Shown: positions 34,414 through 42,687 of the stretch, piece after piece
How the letters are laid out: every line of letters starts with the position of its first letter
Position numbering within the stretch: the first letter of the stretch is position 1
Origin: Pseudophaeobacter sp965641885
GTDB lineage: Bacteria; Pseudomonadota; Alphaproteobacteria; Rhodobacterales; Rhodobacteraceae
Direction: 5' to 3'
DNA length: 64,000 nucleotides
NCBI GenBank assembly: GCA_965641885.1
Contig: OZ282574.1
Location: 2,480,001 to 2,544,000 of the forward strand
Program-made: the position numbers and the translations under genes
Notes under the pieces: model-generated
Database searches by the model: none
What the model saw: the letters and a program-made list of their open reading frames with translations, nothing else
What the model was told of the DNA's origin: nothing

Positions 34414-35520
34414 ATGACGGGTAAACCCGATCAAACACTGGCAAAATCCGACCGCATCGTGATCTCGGTTGACGCCATGGGCGGAGACGCCGGCCCCACT
34501 GCTGTGGTGGCCGGTCTCGCCATGTCAGCCCAAAAAAACCCAAACATTGGCTTTCTGCTGCATGGCCCTGTTGAACAGCTGACCCCGCTGGTCGCAAAAA
34601 AGCGTATCCTGAATGGACGGGTCGAGATTCGTGACGCCCAAAAGGTTGTCACAATGAACGACAAGCCAAGCCAGGTAATGCGCAACGGCAAGGGCACCTC
34701 GATGTGGGCCACCGTGGATGCGGTCAAAACCGGCGAAGCGGCCGGCGCCGTCTCCTGTGGCAACACCGGCGCACTGATGGCGCTGTCGATGCTGCGCCTG
34801 CGCAAGATGCCTGGCGTTGATCGTCCGGCCATTGCCATTCTTTGGCCCTCAAGCAACCCGCAGGGTTTCAATGTGATGCTGGATGTCGGGGCTGACGTGC
34901 GTGCCGATGCCCGCGATCTACTGCAATATGCATTGATGGGCACCTCCTATGTGCGCAATTCAATGGATATCGCGCTACCGCGCGTGGGTCTGCTGAACGT
35001 GGGCACCGAAGAGCACAAAGGCCATGCGGAACTCAAAGAGGCCCATGCGCTGATTGCGGCACATGCAGAGCAGGCGAAATACGAATTTGTCGGCTTTGTC
35101 GAAGGCAGCGATATTCCCGGCAATGTGGTTGATCTCATTGTGACGGATGGCTTCACTGGCAATGTTGCGATCAAAACCGGCGAAGGCACTGCCGGATTGC
35201 TGCGCTCGACCCTGCGCGAATCATTTGAATACTCGTTCCTGTCCCGCATGGCCGCAATACTCGCCTATACTTCGCTGGCGCGGCTGGCCAAGCGGATCGA
35301 TCCCCGCCGGGTCAATGGCGGCGTGTTTCTGGGGCTCAATGGCACGGTGGTGAAATCCCACGGTGGCGCCGACGCAACCGGGGTCTCTGCGGCGATAAAG
35401 CTGGCCTTCCACCTGGCCCAGCACGGCTTTGCAGAAAAGCTGGCGGCGCGGGTTGCATCCGTGGTCGAGCCTACCCAAGATAAAGCTGTTCCACAGGATG
35501 CTGAGCATCCCATCAAATAA
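34414..35520 (+). CDS. plsX: PlsX, acyl-ACP:phosphate acyltransferase
   Basis: 368 residues. It makes acyl-phosphate from acyl-ACP for the first acylation of glycerol-3-phosphate. Motifs: VISVDAMGGDAGPTAVVAGL (about 17-36), SCGNTGALMALSM, MLDVGADVRADARDLLQYA and LIVTDGFTGNVAIKTGEG. It starts 39 bases after rpmF. Confidence 0.96.
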   Translation: MTGKPDQTLAKSDRIVISVDAMGGDAGPTAVVAGLAMSAQKNPNIGFLLHGPVEQLTPLVAKKRILNGRVEIRDAQKVVTMNDKPSQVMRNGKGTSMWATVDAVKTGEAAGAVSCGNTGALMALSMLRLRKMPGVDRPAIAILWPSSNPQGFNVMLDVGADVRADARDLLQYALMGTSYVRNSMDIALPRVGLLNVGTEEHKGHAELKEAHALIAAHAEQAKYEFVGFVEGSDIPGNVVDLIVTDGFTGNVAIKTGEGTAGLLRSTLRESFEYSFLSRMAAILAYTSLARLAKRIDPRRVNGGVFLGLNGTVVKSHGGADATGVSAAIKLAFHLAQHGFAEKLAARVASVVEPTQDKAVPQDAEHPIK

Positions 35521-35539
35521 GACCAAAGGCAGGCCCAGA

Positions 35540-36511
35540 ATGACGCGACGTGCGGTAGTAGTTGGCACAGGGCATTACCTCCCTGCGCGGGTGGTGGAGA
35601 ACGCGGAATTCGAAGCCTCCCTTGAGACGACTGACGACTGGATTCGCTCGCGTTCCGGAATTGAACGCCGCCATTTTGCCGCCGAGGGGGAAACCACTTC
35701 GGATATGGCCACCGCCGCCGCGCTGGCGGCGCTCAAAGATGCCGGTCTTGCGGTGGACGACGTGGATGCGATCGTTCTGGCAACCTCTACTGCCGATCTC
35801 ACCTTTCCATCGGCGGCGACCATGGTGCAGGCCAAACTGGGCATGACCAAGGGATTCGCCTTTGATATCCAGGCTGTCTGTGCCGGGTTTGTCTATGCCC
35901 TGACCAATGCCAACGCCTTGATTCTGTCCGGTCAGGCCGACCGGGTCCTGGTCATTGGCGCCGAGACCTTCAGCCGGATCATGGACTGGACCGACCGCTC
36001 TACCTGCGTGTTGTTTGGCGACGGGGCCGGCGCACTTGTGCTCGAAGCCCAGTCAGCAGCTGGCACGACAGAGGATCGCGGCATCCTTTCCACGGATCTC
36101 AATTCCGACGGCCGCTATAAGGATCTGCTTTATGTGGACGGTGGGGTTTCGACCCAAAACACGGGCCATTTGCGCATGCAGGGCAACCAGGTGTTCCGCC
36201 ATGCGGTGGAAAAACTGGCAAAAACGGCAACCACTGCACTGGAACGCGCCGAATTGACCACCGCAGATGTCGACTGGATCGTGCCACATCAGGCCAATAT
36301 CCGCATCATTCAGGGCACCGCCAAGAAGATGGGGCTGTCGATGGAGAAGGTCGTTGTGACCGTGCAAGACCACGGCAATACCTCTGCCGCATCGATTCCC
36401 CTGGCCCTGTCCGTGGGGAAATCACGCGGCCAAATCAAAGCTGGCGATCTGATTGTCACCGAGGCAATTGGCGGTGGCCTGGCCTGGGGCGCAGTAGTGT
36501 TGCGCTGGTAG
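35540..36511 (+). CDS. fabH: FabH, beta-ketoacyl-ACP synthase III
   Basis: 323 residues. It starts type II fatty-acid synthesis by condensing acetyl-CoA with malonyl-ACP. The catalytic triad is visible: Cys in DIQAVCAGFVYAL (about residue 114), His in VPHQANIRII (about 247) and Asn in DHGNTSAASIPLAL (about 277). The start at 35540 gives MTRRAVVVGTGHYLP; the longer upstream reading would overlap plsX by 92 bases. Confidence 0.97.
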   Translation: MTRRAVVVGTGHYLPARVVENAEFEASLETTDDWIRSRSGIERRHFAAEGETTSDMATAAALAALKDAGLAVDDVDAIVLATSTADLTFPSAATMVQAKLGMTKGFAFDIQAVCAGFVYALTNANALILSGQADRVLVIGAETFSRIMDWTDRSTCVLFGDGAGALVLEAQSAAGTTEDRGILSTDLNSDGRYKDLLYVDGGVSTQNTGHLRMQGNQVFRHAVEKLAKTATTALERAELTTADVDWIVPHQANIRIIQGTAKKMGLSMEKVVVTVQDHGNTSAASIPLALSVGKSRGQIKAGDLIVTEAIGGGLAWGAVVLRW

Positions 36512-36552
36512 CTACCTGGCCGTGAAACAAGCCCCCCTGCAATTCATTGATA

Positions 36553-36582
36553 TTGACAGGGAAATTCCCCTACCCCTATGCT
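36553..36582 (+). promoter_or_regulatory. Probable ihfA promoter with a palindrome in the spacer
   Basis: TTGACA (36553-36558), an 18-base spacer, then TATGCT (36577-36582), placing the start of transcription about 15 bases before the ihfA ATG. The spacer carries the perfect 11-bp palindrome GGGAAATTCCC (36559-36569), well placed for a repressor. The promoter lets ihfA-merR be expressed apart from plsX-fabH. Confidence 0.6.
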
Positions 36583-36604
36583 TTGACAAACAATGGGGAT
36601 TAGC

Positions 36605-36907
36605 ATGGGCGAAAAAACTCTAACACGCATGGATCTGAGCGAAGCTGTCTTCCGCGAGGTTGGCCTGTCTCGAAACGAAAGCGCACAACTGGTAGAGAGC
36701 ATGTTGCAACACATGTCCGATGCCCTGGTGCAGGGCGAGCAGGTTAAAATCTCGTCGTTTGGCACCTTTAGTGTGCGCGACAAATCTGCACGCGTTGGCC
36801 GCAATCCAAAGACCGGTGAGGAAGTCCCGATCCAGCCCCGCCGCGTGCTGACCTTCCGCCCCTCGCATCTGATGAAAGATCGGGTGGCAGACGGAAACCG
36901 CAAATAG
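36605..36907 (+). CDS. ihfA: Integration host factor subunit alpha
   Basis: 100 residues. DNA-bending HU/IHF fold with KTLTRMDLSEAVFREVGLSR at the N-terminus, KISSFGTFSVRDKSARVGRN and the beta-arm proline region NPKTGEEVPIQPRRVLTF. ATG 36605 is used; another ATG 12 bases upstream is possible. IHF-alpha pairs with IhfB, encoded elsewhere. Confidence 0.95.
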   Translation: MGEKTLTRMDLSEAVFREVGLSRNESAQLVESMLQHMSDALVQGEQVKISSFGTFSVRDKSARVGRNPKTGEEVPIQPRRVLTFRPSHLMKDRVADGNRK

Positions 36908-36986
36908 CGGCCCTGCTCAGCCCCGGCAACGGGGTTGAAAACCATAGAAATGCTTCTCCCGGAGCAAGATCAACGGAACCAACCAG

Positions 36987-38432
36987 ATGTCAAAATCAGC
37001 GGACGCCTTTCGCACCATCAGCGAAGTCGCGGACTGGCTCGGCGTGCAGGCGCATGTTCTGCGCTTTTGGGAAAGTAAGTTCTCTCAGATCAAACCCGTA
37101 AAACGGGCTGGTGGTCGGCGCTATTACCGCCCTGCCGATATGCTGTTGTTGGGCGGAATTCAAAAACTGCTGCATGAAGACGGCCTGTCGATCAAGGAAG
37201 TTCAGACGATCCTGCGCGACCTTGGTGTTGGACATGTTAGTCAGCTGTCGCACGATCTGGATGCGGACGCCCCCCCCGCGCACAGCAACTCCACGCGGGC
37301 GGCAAGCAAAAAATCAGGCGGCGCCGAACGCAAGCCAGCCTATGCATCCCCTGACGAGACCACCTCGGAAAACTCTGCTCCCCTGAATGAAAGCCTGCCC
37401 CTCGACCCGGCTGCTGCAACTCTTTTATCAACGCCTGCGACAACAAAAACAGATCCGTCGCAAGAGGCCGCAGCCCAGGAGGCGCCAAGCGAGCCTGTGG
37501 CCTGGCAGGAGAGCACCGCCATGCCCGGCGCTGGTGCTGGTGCTGGTGCTAGTGCTGCAGAGACGCAGCCCCCCGCCTCTACCGAAGAGACCACGCCCTC
37601 TGTGTCGGCCGCCAGCGCTGAGGTGCCTCATGAAGATTCGCCTGTCGCAGAGCCAACTGATCAGGCCGAGGTGACGTCAGCTGGATCCGAACCTGATCTC
37701 ATTGCCGCAAGCCATGCTGCAGAACACCCAGCCGCTGAACCTGCCCCAGACGGCCCTGTCGCAGACGAACCAGTCTCACCTGCACCCGCACAGATGCATA
37801 TGGAGCTTGACGCCCCTGTTGGTTCACCTGCCGCCGCATCAGAAGATACGGGTAATGTACACGCAGCGGCTGCCTCATCGCCATCTCAGGATGAGACGTC
37901 AGAAGGTGGCATGCCCGAAATCATGCCCGACATGGAGATGTCAGATGCTGACGTCGTCCCCGCCGCAGAGGCCGCGCAGCTATTCGATGAGGAGAATGCG
38001 CAGCCCGAAATTGCTTCCGCCGATTTAACTGTCTCGCCGCAGGAAGAGCTGGAGATACAGCAACTCGCCGCCAGCGACGATCCTCTGGCCGGTACTGAAC
38101 CTGATCAAAGCCCTGTGGCCGAAGACCCTTCTGCGCTTTCACCCTTCCCTGCGGAACCGTCGCCTGAGACGGGGTCTGAGCTGGCAGTGGAGGCCCCTGA
38201 TCTGGCAGCACTTCCAGATGCTGCCGCGCCCCCAGAGTCGCCAGAGCCAGAGCCACCAGAGCCAGAGTCGCCAGAGATTGCAGAGATCAACGCGGCCAAA
38301 ACTCCAGCGCAGCCCGACTGGTCGCAAAGCATCCTGTCGCTGCTCGATCAAACCACGGTTCTGCCCACGCATATCCAGGCAGACGTGGCCAATTGCGCCG
38401 CTGAATTGCGTGCGCTGCTGGCCGCGCGTTAA
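36987..38432 (+). CDS. MerR-family regulator with a long acidic low-complexity tail
   Basis: 481 residues. The first 85 are a MerR winged-helix (FRTISEVADWLGVQAHVLRF, WESKFSQIKPVKRAGGRRYY, RPADMLLLGGIQKLLHEDGL, SIKEVQTILRDLG). The next 360 residues are rich in Ala, Pro, Glu, Asp and Ser with no cysteine-based effector site, and a short ordered end follows (DWSQSILSLLDQTTVLPTHI). Position after ihfA is conserved in this bacterial group. DNA encoding the tail has many short repeats (e.g. gctggtgctggtgctggtgc near 37530). Confidence 0.85.
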   Translation: MSKSADAFRTISEVADWLGVQAHVLRFWESKFSQIKPVKRAGGRRYYRPADMLLLGGIQKLLHEDGLSIKEVQTILRDLGVGHVSQLSHDLDADAPPAHSNSTRAASKKSGGAERKPAYASPDETTSENSAPLNESLPLDPAAATLLSTPATTKTDPSQEAAAQEAPSEPVAWQESTAMPGAGAGAGASAAETQPPASTEETTPSVSAASAEVPHEDSPVAEPTDQAEVTSAGSEPDLIAASHAAEHPAAEPAPDGPVADEPVSPAPAQMHMELDAPVGSPAAASEDTGNVHAAAASSPSQDETSEGGMPEIMPDMEMSDADVVPAAEAAQLFDEENAQPEIASADLTVSPQEELEIQQLAASDDPLAGTEPDQSPVAEDPSALSPFPAEPSPETGSELAVEAPDLAALPDAAAPPESPEPEPPEPESPEIAEINAAKTPAQPDWSQSILSLLDQTTVLPTHIQADVANCAAELRALLAAR

Positions 38433-38508
38433 AATATTCACTGCGATAGAAAAAAACTGGGATTACCCCCTTGCTCCCGCCCGGAAATACAGTAGAACCC
38501 GTCATCAA

Positions 38509-38585
38509 CGGGCTATGGCGCAGCCTGGTAGCGCGTCCGTCTGGGGGACGGAAGGTCGCAGGTTCGAGTCCTGCTAGCCCGACCA
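38509..38585 (+). tRNA. tRNA-Pro (anticodon GGG)
   Basis: 77 bases including an encoded CCA. Acceptor arms CGGGCTA and TAGCCCG pair fully. The D-arm is GCGCAGCCTGGTAGCGC, the anticodon stem TCCGT/ACGGA closes the loop CTGGGGA with anticodon GGG, and the T-arm carries GGTTCGAGTCC. It would read CCC and CCT proline codons. A terminator follows at once. Confidence 0.97.
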
Positions 38586-38590
38586 AAAAA

Positions 38591-38623
38591 CCGCCTGAGT
38601 GATATTCACTCAGGCGGTTTTTT
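38591..38623 (+). terminator. Intrinsic terminator after tRNA-Pro
   Basis: A perfect 12-bp stem, CCGCCTGAGTGA (38591-38602) with TCACTCAGGCGG (38606-38617), a 3-base loop and six T residues. A6 on the left makes it usable in both directions. Confidence 0.95.
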
Positions 38624-38719
38624 GCATTTTAGCCGCCATTTTCACAGGTTTTGCCAAATCACCAAAGAGGTGGTATCGGTCGGAAATGCCAATAGCCCCG
38701 ACGCAGAGGAAGATGGATC

Positions 38720-39799
38720 ATGACAGGCGTTCTACCTAGCCAAGCCATTGAAAAAATGTTGGAACGCGGTGAGATCACCCTGTCCTCTCCCCTGATCGAT
38801 GGCCAGATACAGCCCGCCAGTCTTGACCTGCGACTGGGCAGCGTCGCCTATCGGGTGCGCGCCTCATTCCTGGCTGGCAAAGCCTGCAGTGTCGCAGATC
38901 GCATCAGCGAATTTGAGATGCACCGCATTGATCTGTCCGACGGTGCCGTTCTGGAAAAGGGCTGCGTCTACCTTGTGCCGCTGATGGAGGGGCTGGCGCT
39001 GCCACAGGGCATCTCGGCGGTGGCGAATGCAAAGAGTTCAACCGGTCGCCTCGACCTGCTGACCCGCACCATAACAGATGGCGGCGTGGAATTTGACCGG
39101 ATCAAACCCGGCTATACCGGACCGCTTTATGCCGAGATTTGCCCGCGCTCCTTCTCTGTGCTGGTGCGGCCCGGCATGCGTCTGAACCAGATCCGTTTCC
39201 GCGCGGGCCAGGCCGTGCTGAGCGACACTGAACTTGCAGAGCTCCACGCCAAAAGCCCGCTGGTGGATGGCACTGCGGTCATTGAAGATGGGCTGGGGTT
39301 CTCTGTCGATTTGCGCCTGCCAGGGTCAGATCTGGTTGGCTATCGCGCCAAGCCGCACACGGGCGTCATCGATCTGGAACGGATCGGCGCCTATGATCCG
39401 CAGGATTACTGGGAGGAAGTGCGCAGCACCTCTGGCCGAATCATTCTGGACCCCGGTGCCTTTTACATTCTGGTCAGCCGCGAAGCCGTCCAAATCCCGC
39501 CCGCCTATGCCGCCGAAATGGCACCCTATCTGGCCATGGTCGGAGAATTCCGGGTGCATTATGCAGGATTTTTCGATCCGGGGTTTGGCCATGATGCCGC
39601 CGGTGGCACCGGATCACGCGGCGTTCTGGAGGTACGCTGTCACGAGGCGCCCTTTGTGCTGGAACATGGGCAGGTGGTGGGGCGTCTGGTCTATGAACGC
39701 ATGGCCGAGCTGCCTGAGCAGCTCTATGGCGCCGGTATTGCCTCCAATTATCAGGGTCAGGGGCTGAAACTCTCAAAACACTTCAAGTCTCCGAACTAG
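38720..39799 (+). CDS. dcd: 2'-Deoxycytidine 5'-triphosphate deaminase, two-domain form
   Basis: 359 residues, about twice a standard Dcd, as in the alphaproteobacterial form made of two dUTPase-like domains in one chain. First domain: LIDGQIQPASLDLRLGSVAY (about 22-41), SAVANAKSSTGRLDLLTRTI and YAEICPRSFSVLVRPGMRLN. The second has a weaker repeat (SGRIILDPGAFYILVSREA, HYAGFFDPGFG and EVRCHEAPFVLEHGQVVGRL). It deaminates dCTP to dUTP, feeding thymidylate synthesis. Confidence 0.92.
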   Translation: MTGVLPSQAIEKMLERGEITLSSPLIDGQIQPASLDLRLGSVAYRVRASFLAGKACSVADRISEFEMHRIDLSDGAVLEKGCVYLVPLMEGLALPQGISAVANAKSSTGRLDLLTRTITDGGVEFDRIKPGYTGPLYAEICPRSFSVLVRPGMRLNQIRFRAGQAVLSDTELAELHAKSPLVDGTAVIEDGLGFSVDLRLPGSDLVGYRAKPHTGVIDLERIGAYDPQDYWEEVRSTSGRIILDPGAFYILVSREAVQIPPAYAAEMAPYLAMVGEFRVHYAGFFDPGFGHDAAGGTGSRGVLEVRCHEAPFVLEHGQVVGRLVYERMAELPEQLYGAGIASNYQGQGLKLSKHFKSPN

Positions 39800-39886
39800 A
39801 ATGCGAATGAGCAGGTCCTGCCTGTTGTTCGTTTTTGCACGCTCATAGCATCCGCTGCCCCCTGGCAGATTGCCCCAAAGAAAGCG

Positions 39887-40362
39887 CTATTTCACAAACA
39901 GCCCCTCAGACAGATCCTGCGAGACCTCTGCCTGCACAGTCCGTTCCAGATGGGTTGAAAGCGTCACATAGGTGCGGGTGCCGCGGACGCCTTCGACGTC
40001 ATAGATCTGCGACAGCAACCCCTCAAGAGCCTGCGGCGAGGCCACCCGAACCTTGAGAATCAGGCAGGTGTCACCGGTGGAGGAATGAATTTCCTCAACC
40101 TCGGGCCAGGCATCCAGCGCCAGCATGGCACCCGCCTGGCCCAGCCAATTGTGTCCACATGGATAAAGGCCAAAAGCGGCTTGCCAACCAGCGCGCCGTC
40201 AATCTGCGCCACTGTTCCTTTTATCATACCAGAGGCGCGCATGCGCTTGACCCGCTCGTGCACGGCTGGTGCCGACAGCCCCACCGAGAGACTGATCGCG
40301 GCATAGGACTGCAACGCATCCCGGCTCAACTCACCTAATATTCTTCGGTCCAAATCATCCAT
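39887..40362 (-). pseudogene. Lrp/AsnC-family transcriptional regulator, broken by a one-base frameshift
   Basis: From ATG 40362, MDDLDRRILGELSRDALQSY and VGLSAPAVHERVKRMRASGM form the AsnC helix-turn-helix, continuing into the ligand domain as GKPLLAFIHVDTIGWA. The frame then breaks. The expected continuation (GQAGAMLALDAWPEVEEIHS, SSTGDTCLILKVRV, to SEGLFVK) is found at 40126-39887 in the neighbouring frame. The join is at the CCC run 40140-40142 (GGG on the gene strand), where one extra base would restore a typical protein of about 158 residues. It is divergent from an MFS gene, which it probably controlled. A sequencing error is possible. Confidence 0.8.
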
Positions 40363-40490
40363 GGGTGCCTCTGCCTCGCTGGTTTTCCGAATGGTATTTG
40401 TTTTTGCGCCCATGTCTGTCGCCATGGGTTCACAGAATTTAGTTCTGAGCATAGTAGAAAATCCTGAACGTAATTCAAAGGCACCGCCCT

Positions 40491-41687
40491 ATGCTTTCCT
40501 CATCATCAGCCTCTCGCACTCCGCCGCTTTGGCAGTCCATCGTGATCCTCATGAGCGCGATTGGCATTGTTGGGTCCAACTCCCTGCTCTTGTCCCCACT
40601 GGTTCTGGCTGTTGGTCAGGATCTTGCGGCCGATCCGGCAGGTGTCATGCAGGCCGCCAGCGCCTATGGTCTGGGCGTGGCGGCAGCGGCGCTCGCACTG
40701 GCCCCGCTGGGGGATCGCATCGGAGCTGGCCGGTTGTTGCGCTTTGCCCTGCTGGCGCTGACGCTTGGGCTGGCGGCAAGCGCTTTGGCGCCAAACCTAT
40801 GGGGGCTGATAGCAGCACAGGCCTTTTGTGGTTTGGCCGGCGGTGCCGCCCTGCCCTCGATTTACACACTGGCAACCGTCATCGCCCCAAAGGGGCGCGA
40901 AGCGCGCACCGTCGGCCTGGTGTTGACCGGCTGGACGCTGTCTATGGTGCTCGGCGTCAGCCTGAGCGCCTGGCTGGCGGATTTCGCTGGCTGGCGGCTG
41001 GTTTATCTGACGCTGGCAGTCCTGGCAGCCACTCTCTGGCTTAGCTCGCAGGGTCTGGGCCGTATCCGCACGGTCAGTGGTCAGGCAAGCTCTCCGCTGA
41101 CAGCCCTGCGCGTTCCGGGCATTCGCTCGGGCCTTCTGGCCGCGTGCCTGCTGATGTTGAGCTTTTATAGCTCTTATTTTTTCGCCGGCGCCCATATCAC
41201 CATCGGCCTTGGTCTCAGCACGGCGCAGGCAGGTCTGTTGCCGCTGTTTTATGGGTTTGGGTTTGGCCTTGCTGTGCTGTTTGATCCGCTGCTGGACAGG
41301 TTGGGCGTCGCCCGCGCAACCCCACCCGTCTTTGTTCTGATCAGCCTGACATACCTTGCGATGCTCGGCCTCGCCGGGAGCTACAGCCTGCTGCTGCTGG
41401 TCGCGGTGGTCTGGGGCGTTTTCCAGCATCTCGGGCTGAACCTGTTGGTGGCGCGCCTTATCTCACTGGATCCGGAACAGCGTGGTGCGATCATGGGCTT
41501 GTACAGCACAGTGACCTATCTCTGCGTCTTTGCCGCGCCCTTTGCTGGTGCTGTGGTCTATGCGCCCTGGGGGCTGGCGGGCTGTCTGGCCCTCTCGGCA
41601 ATCCTGTGCCTGCTGGAGGTACTCGAATCCATGCTAAGCCTGAGGCCTGCCCCTATTGATCCCGTTTCGCCCGACGTGCCTGTCTGA
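40491..41687 (+). CDS. MFS transporter
   Basis: 398 residues with about twelve hydrophobic segments in two halves. The conserved loop between helices 2 and 3 reads ALAPLGDRIGAGRLLRFALL (about 63-82). It has no signal peptide and no ATP motif. It resembles drug or sugar efflux permeases of the DHA1 type, but the substrate is unknown. The divergent AsnC-type regulator upstream suggests amino-acid-linked control. The last 35 bases overlap a small convergent gene. Confidence 0.88.
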   Translation: MLSSSSASRTPPLWQSIVILMSAIGIVGSNSLLLSPLVLAVGQDLAADPAGVMQAASAYGLGVAAAALALAPLGDRIGAGRLLRFALLALTLGLAASALAPNLWGLIAAQAFCGLAGGAALPSIYTLATVIAPKGREARTVGLVLTGWTLSMVLGVSLSAWLADFAGWRLVYLTLAVLAATLWLSSQGLGRIRTVSGQASSPLTALRVPGIRSGLLAACLLMLSFYSSYFFAGAHITIGLGLSTAQAGLLPLFYGFGFGLAVLFDPLLDRLGVARATPPVFVLISLTYLAMLGLAGSYSLLLLVAVVWGVFQHLGLNLLVARLISLDPEQRGAIMGLYSTVTYLCVFAAPFAGAVVYAPWGLAGCLALSAILCLLEVLESMLSLRPAPIDPVSPDVPV

Positions 41688-41883
41688 TTGCGCGAATGCG
41701 ATCCCGCTCCGCGCGGGCCTCAGTCTCTGCTTCGGTTTCAACGGCGTTCCCCATCTGGTCAGCCTGTGCAGACCTGCGCCGTTTGCTCCCTGAAAATGCG
41801 CCAAGACCAGCGTCCACCCCGGCATTGACGGCTTTACCCAGAAGGCGACGCATCACCATTTTCAGGATCATATCAAGGTTCAT
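41653..41883 (-). CDS. Small basic hypothetical protein
   Basis: 76 residues. An amphipathic start (MNLDMILKMVMRRLLGKAVN) and GVDAGLGAF are followed by a strongly charged Arg/Glu coiled-coil-like tail (ETEAETEARAERDRIRAIRQ). Similar short proteins beginning MN..M(I/V)..(V)MRR occur in Rhodobacteraceae as I recall, without function. It overlaps the 3' end of the MFS gene on the other strand. Confidence 0.55.
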   Translation of the reverse strand: MNLDMILKMVMRRLLGKAVNAGVDAGLGAFSGSKRRRSAQADQMGNAVETEAETEARAERDRIRAIRQARRAKRDQ

Positions 41884-42009
41884 TTTGGCTCTCCAACGTC
41901 GGTCATTATCGGCGGCATCACACGGCTTTGAAAAACCCTAGCAGCAAAATCGGGCAATTCCTTGACCGCCCCTCATATGCCGCCCCCCCATATGCACGAC
42001 ATAGTGTTT

Positions 42010-42687
42010 TCAGTCGCCAAACAGTTCGGGCTGATCACCGACCTCGTCATCGTCATCGCCCCCCTGCCCCAGTGGCAGAGATCCCGGCGGCGGTCTGTTT
42101 TCCAAAAGACCCGCCGCGCGCAGCTCTTTCAGGCCGGGCAGGTCCCGGGCGCTTTCCAGTCCGAAATGGTCGAGAAACACCGGTGTGACCACAAAGGTCA
42201 CCGGACGCCCCGGGGTCATCCGCCGCCTGCCGATGCGGACCCATTCCATCTCCAAAAGCTGATCAACTGTGCCGCGCGACACAGAAACACCGCGAATTTC
42301 CTCAATCTCGGTGCGGGTGACCGGCTGATGATAGGCGATGATTGCCAGCGTCTCAATCGCGGCACGGCTCAGCTTACGGGTCTCAACAATCTCTTTTTGC
42401 ATCAAAAACCCAAGGTCGGGTGCAGTGCGCATGGCCCAGGCCTCACCAACCCGCACCACCCGCACGCCACGTCCCTCGTAGCGTTTGCGCAGATGTTCCA
42501 CCGCTTCACCCGGATTGCAGCCATGCGGCATCCGGCTTTCCAGATCCCGCAGTGTCACCGGGGTAGAGCTGGCAAACAGCACCGCTTCGACCATACGTTC
42601 CTGTTCGGCCATTGGCGGCGCGTCAAACAGGCTGTCGCTATCGCTCTGCTGTGCGCCGGGTGGCGTCGCGCTGTGAATGTCCGTCAT
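42010..42687 (-). CDS. scpB: ScpB, SMC-Scp complex subunit B
   Basis: 225 residues. Two winged-helix domains: AEQERMVEAVLFASSTPVTL (about 27-46) and LSRAAIETLAIIAYHQPVTR then EIEEIRGVSVSRGTVDQLLE (about 104-145). The C-terminus is an acidic tail (GGDDDDEVGDQPELFGD). It binds ScpA in the condensin-like SMC complex for chromosome segregation. The start overlaps the scpA stop by four bases. Confidence 0.94.
   Translation of the reverse strand: MTDIHSATPPGAQQSDSDSLFDAPPMAEQERMVEAVLFASSTPVTLRDLESRMPHGCNPGEAVEHLRKRYEGRGVRVVRVGEAWAMRTAPDLGFLMQKEIVETRKLSRAAIETLAIIAYHQPVTRTEIEEIRGVSVSRGTVDQLLEMEWVRIGRRRMTPGRPVTFVVTPVFLDHFGLESARDLPGLKELRAAGLLENRPPPGSLPLGQGGDDDDEVGDQPELFGD

Noticed and set aside
39887..40362. 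Programmed frameshift in the AsnC-type gene
   Set aside because: There is no slippery heptamer, only a GGG run, and no downstream stem was seen; a mutation or sequencing error is simpler.
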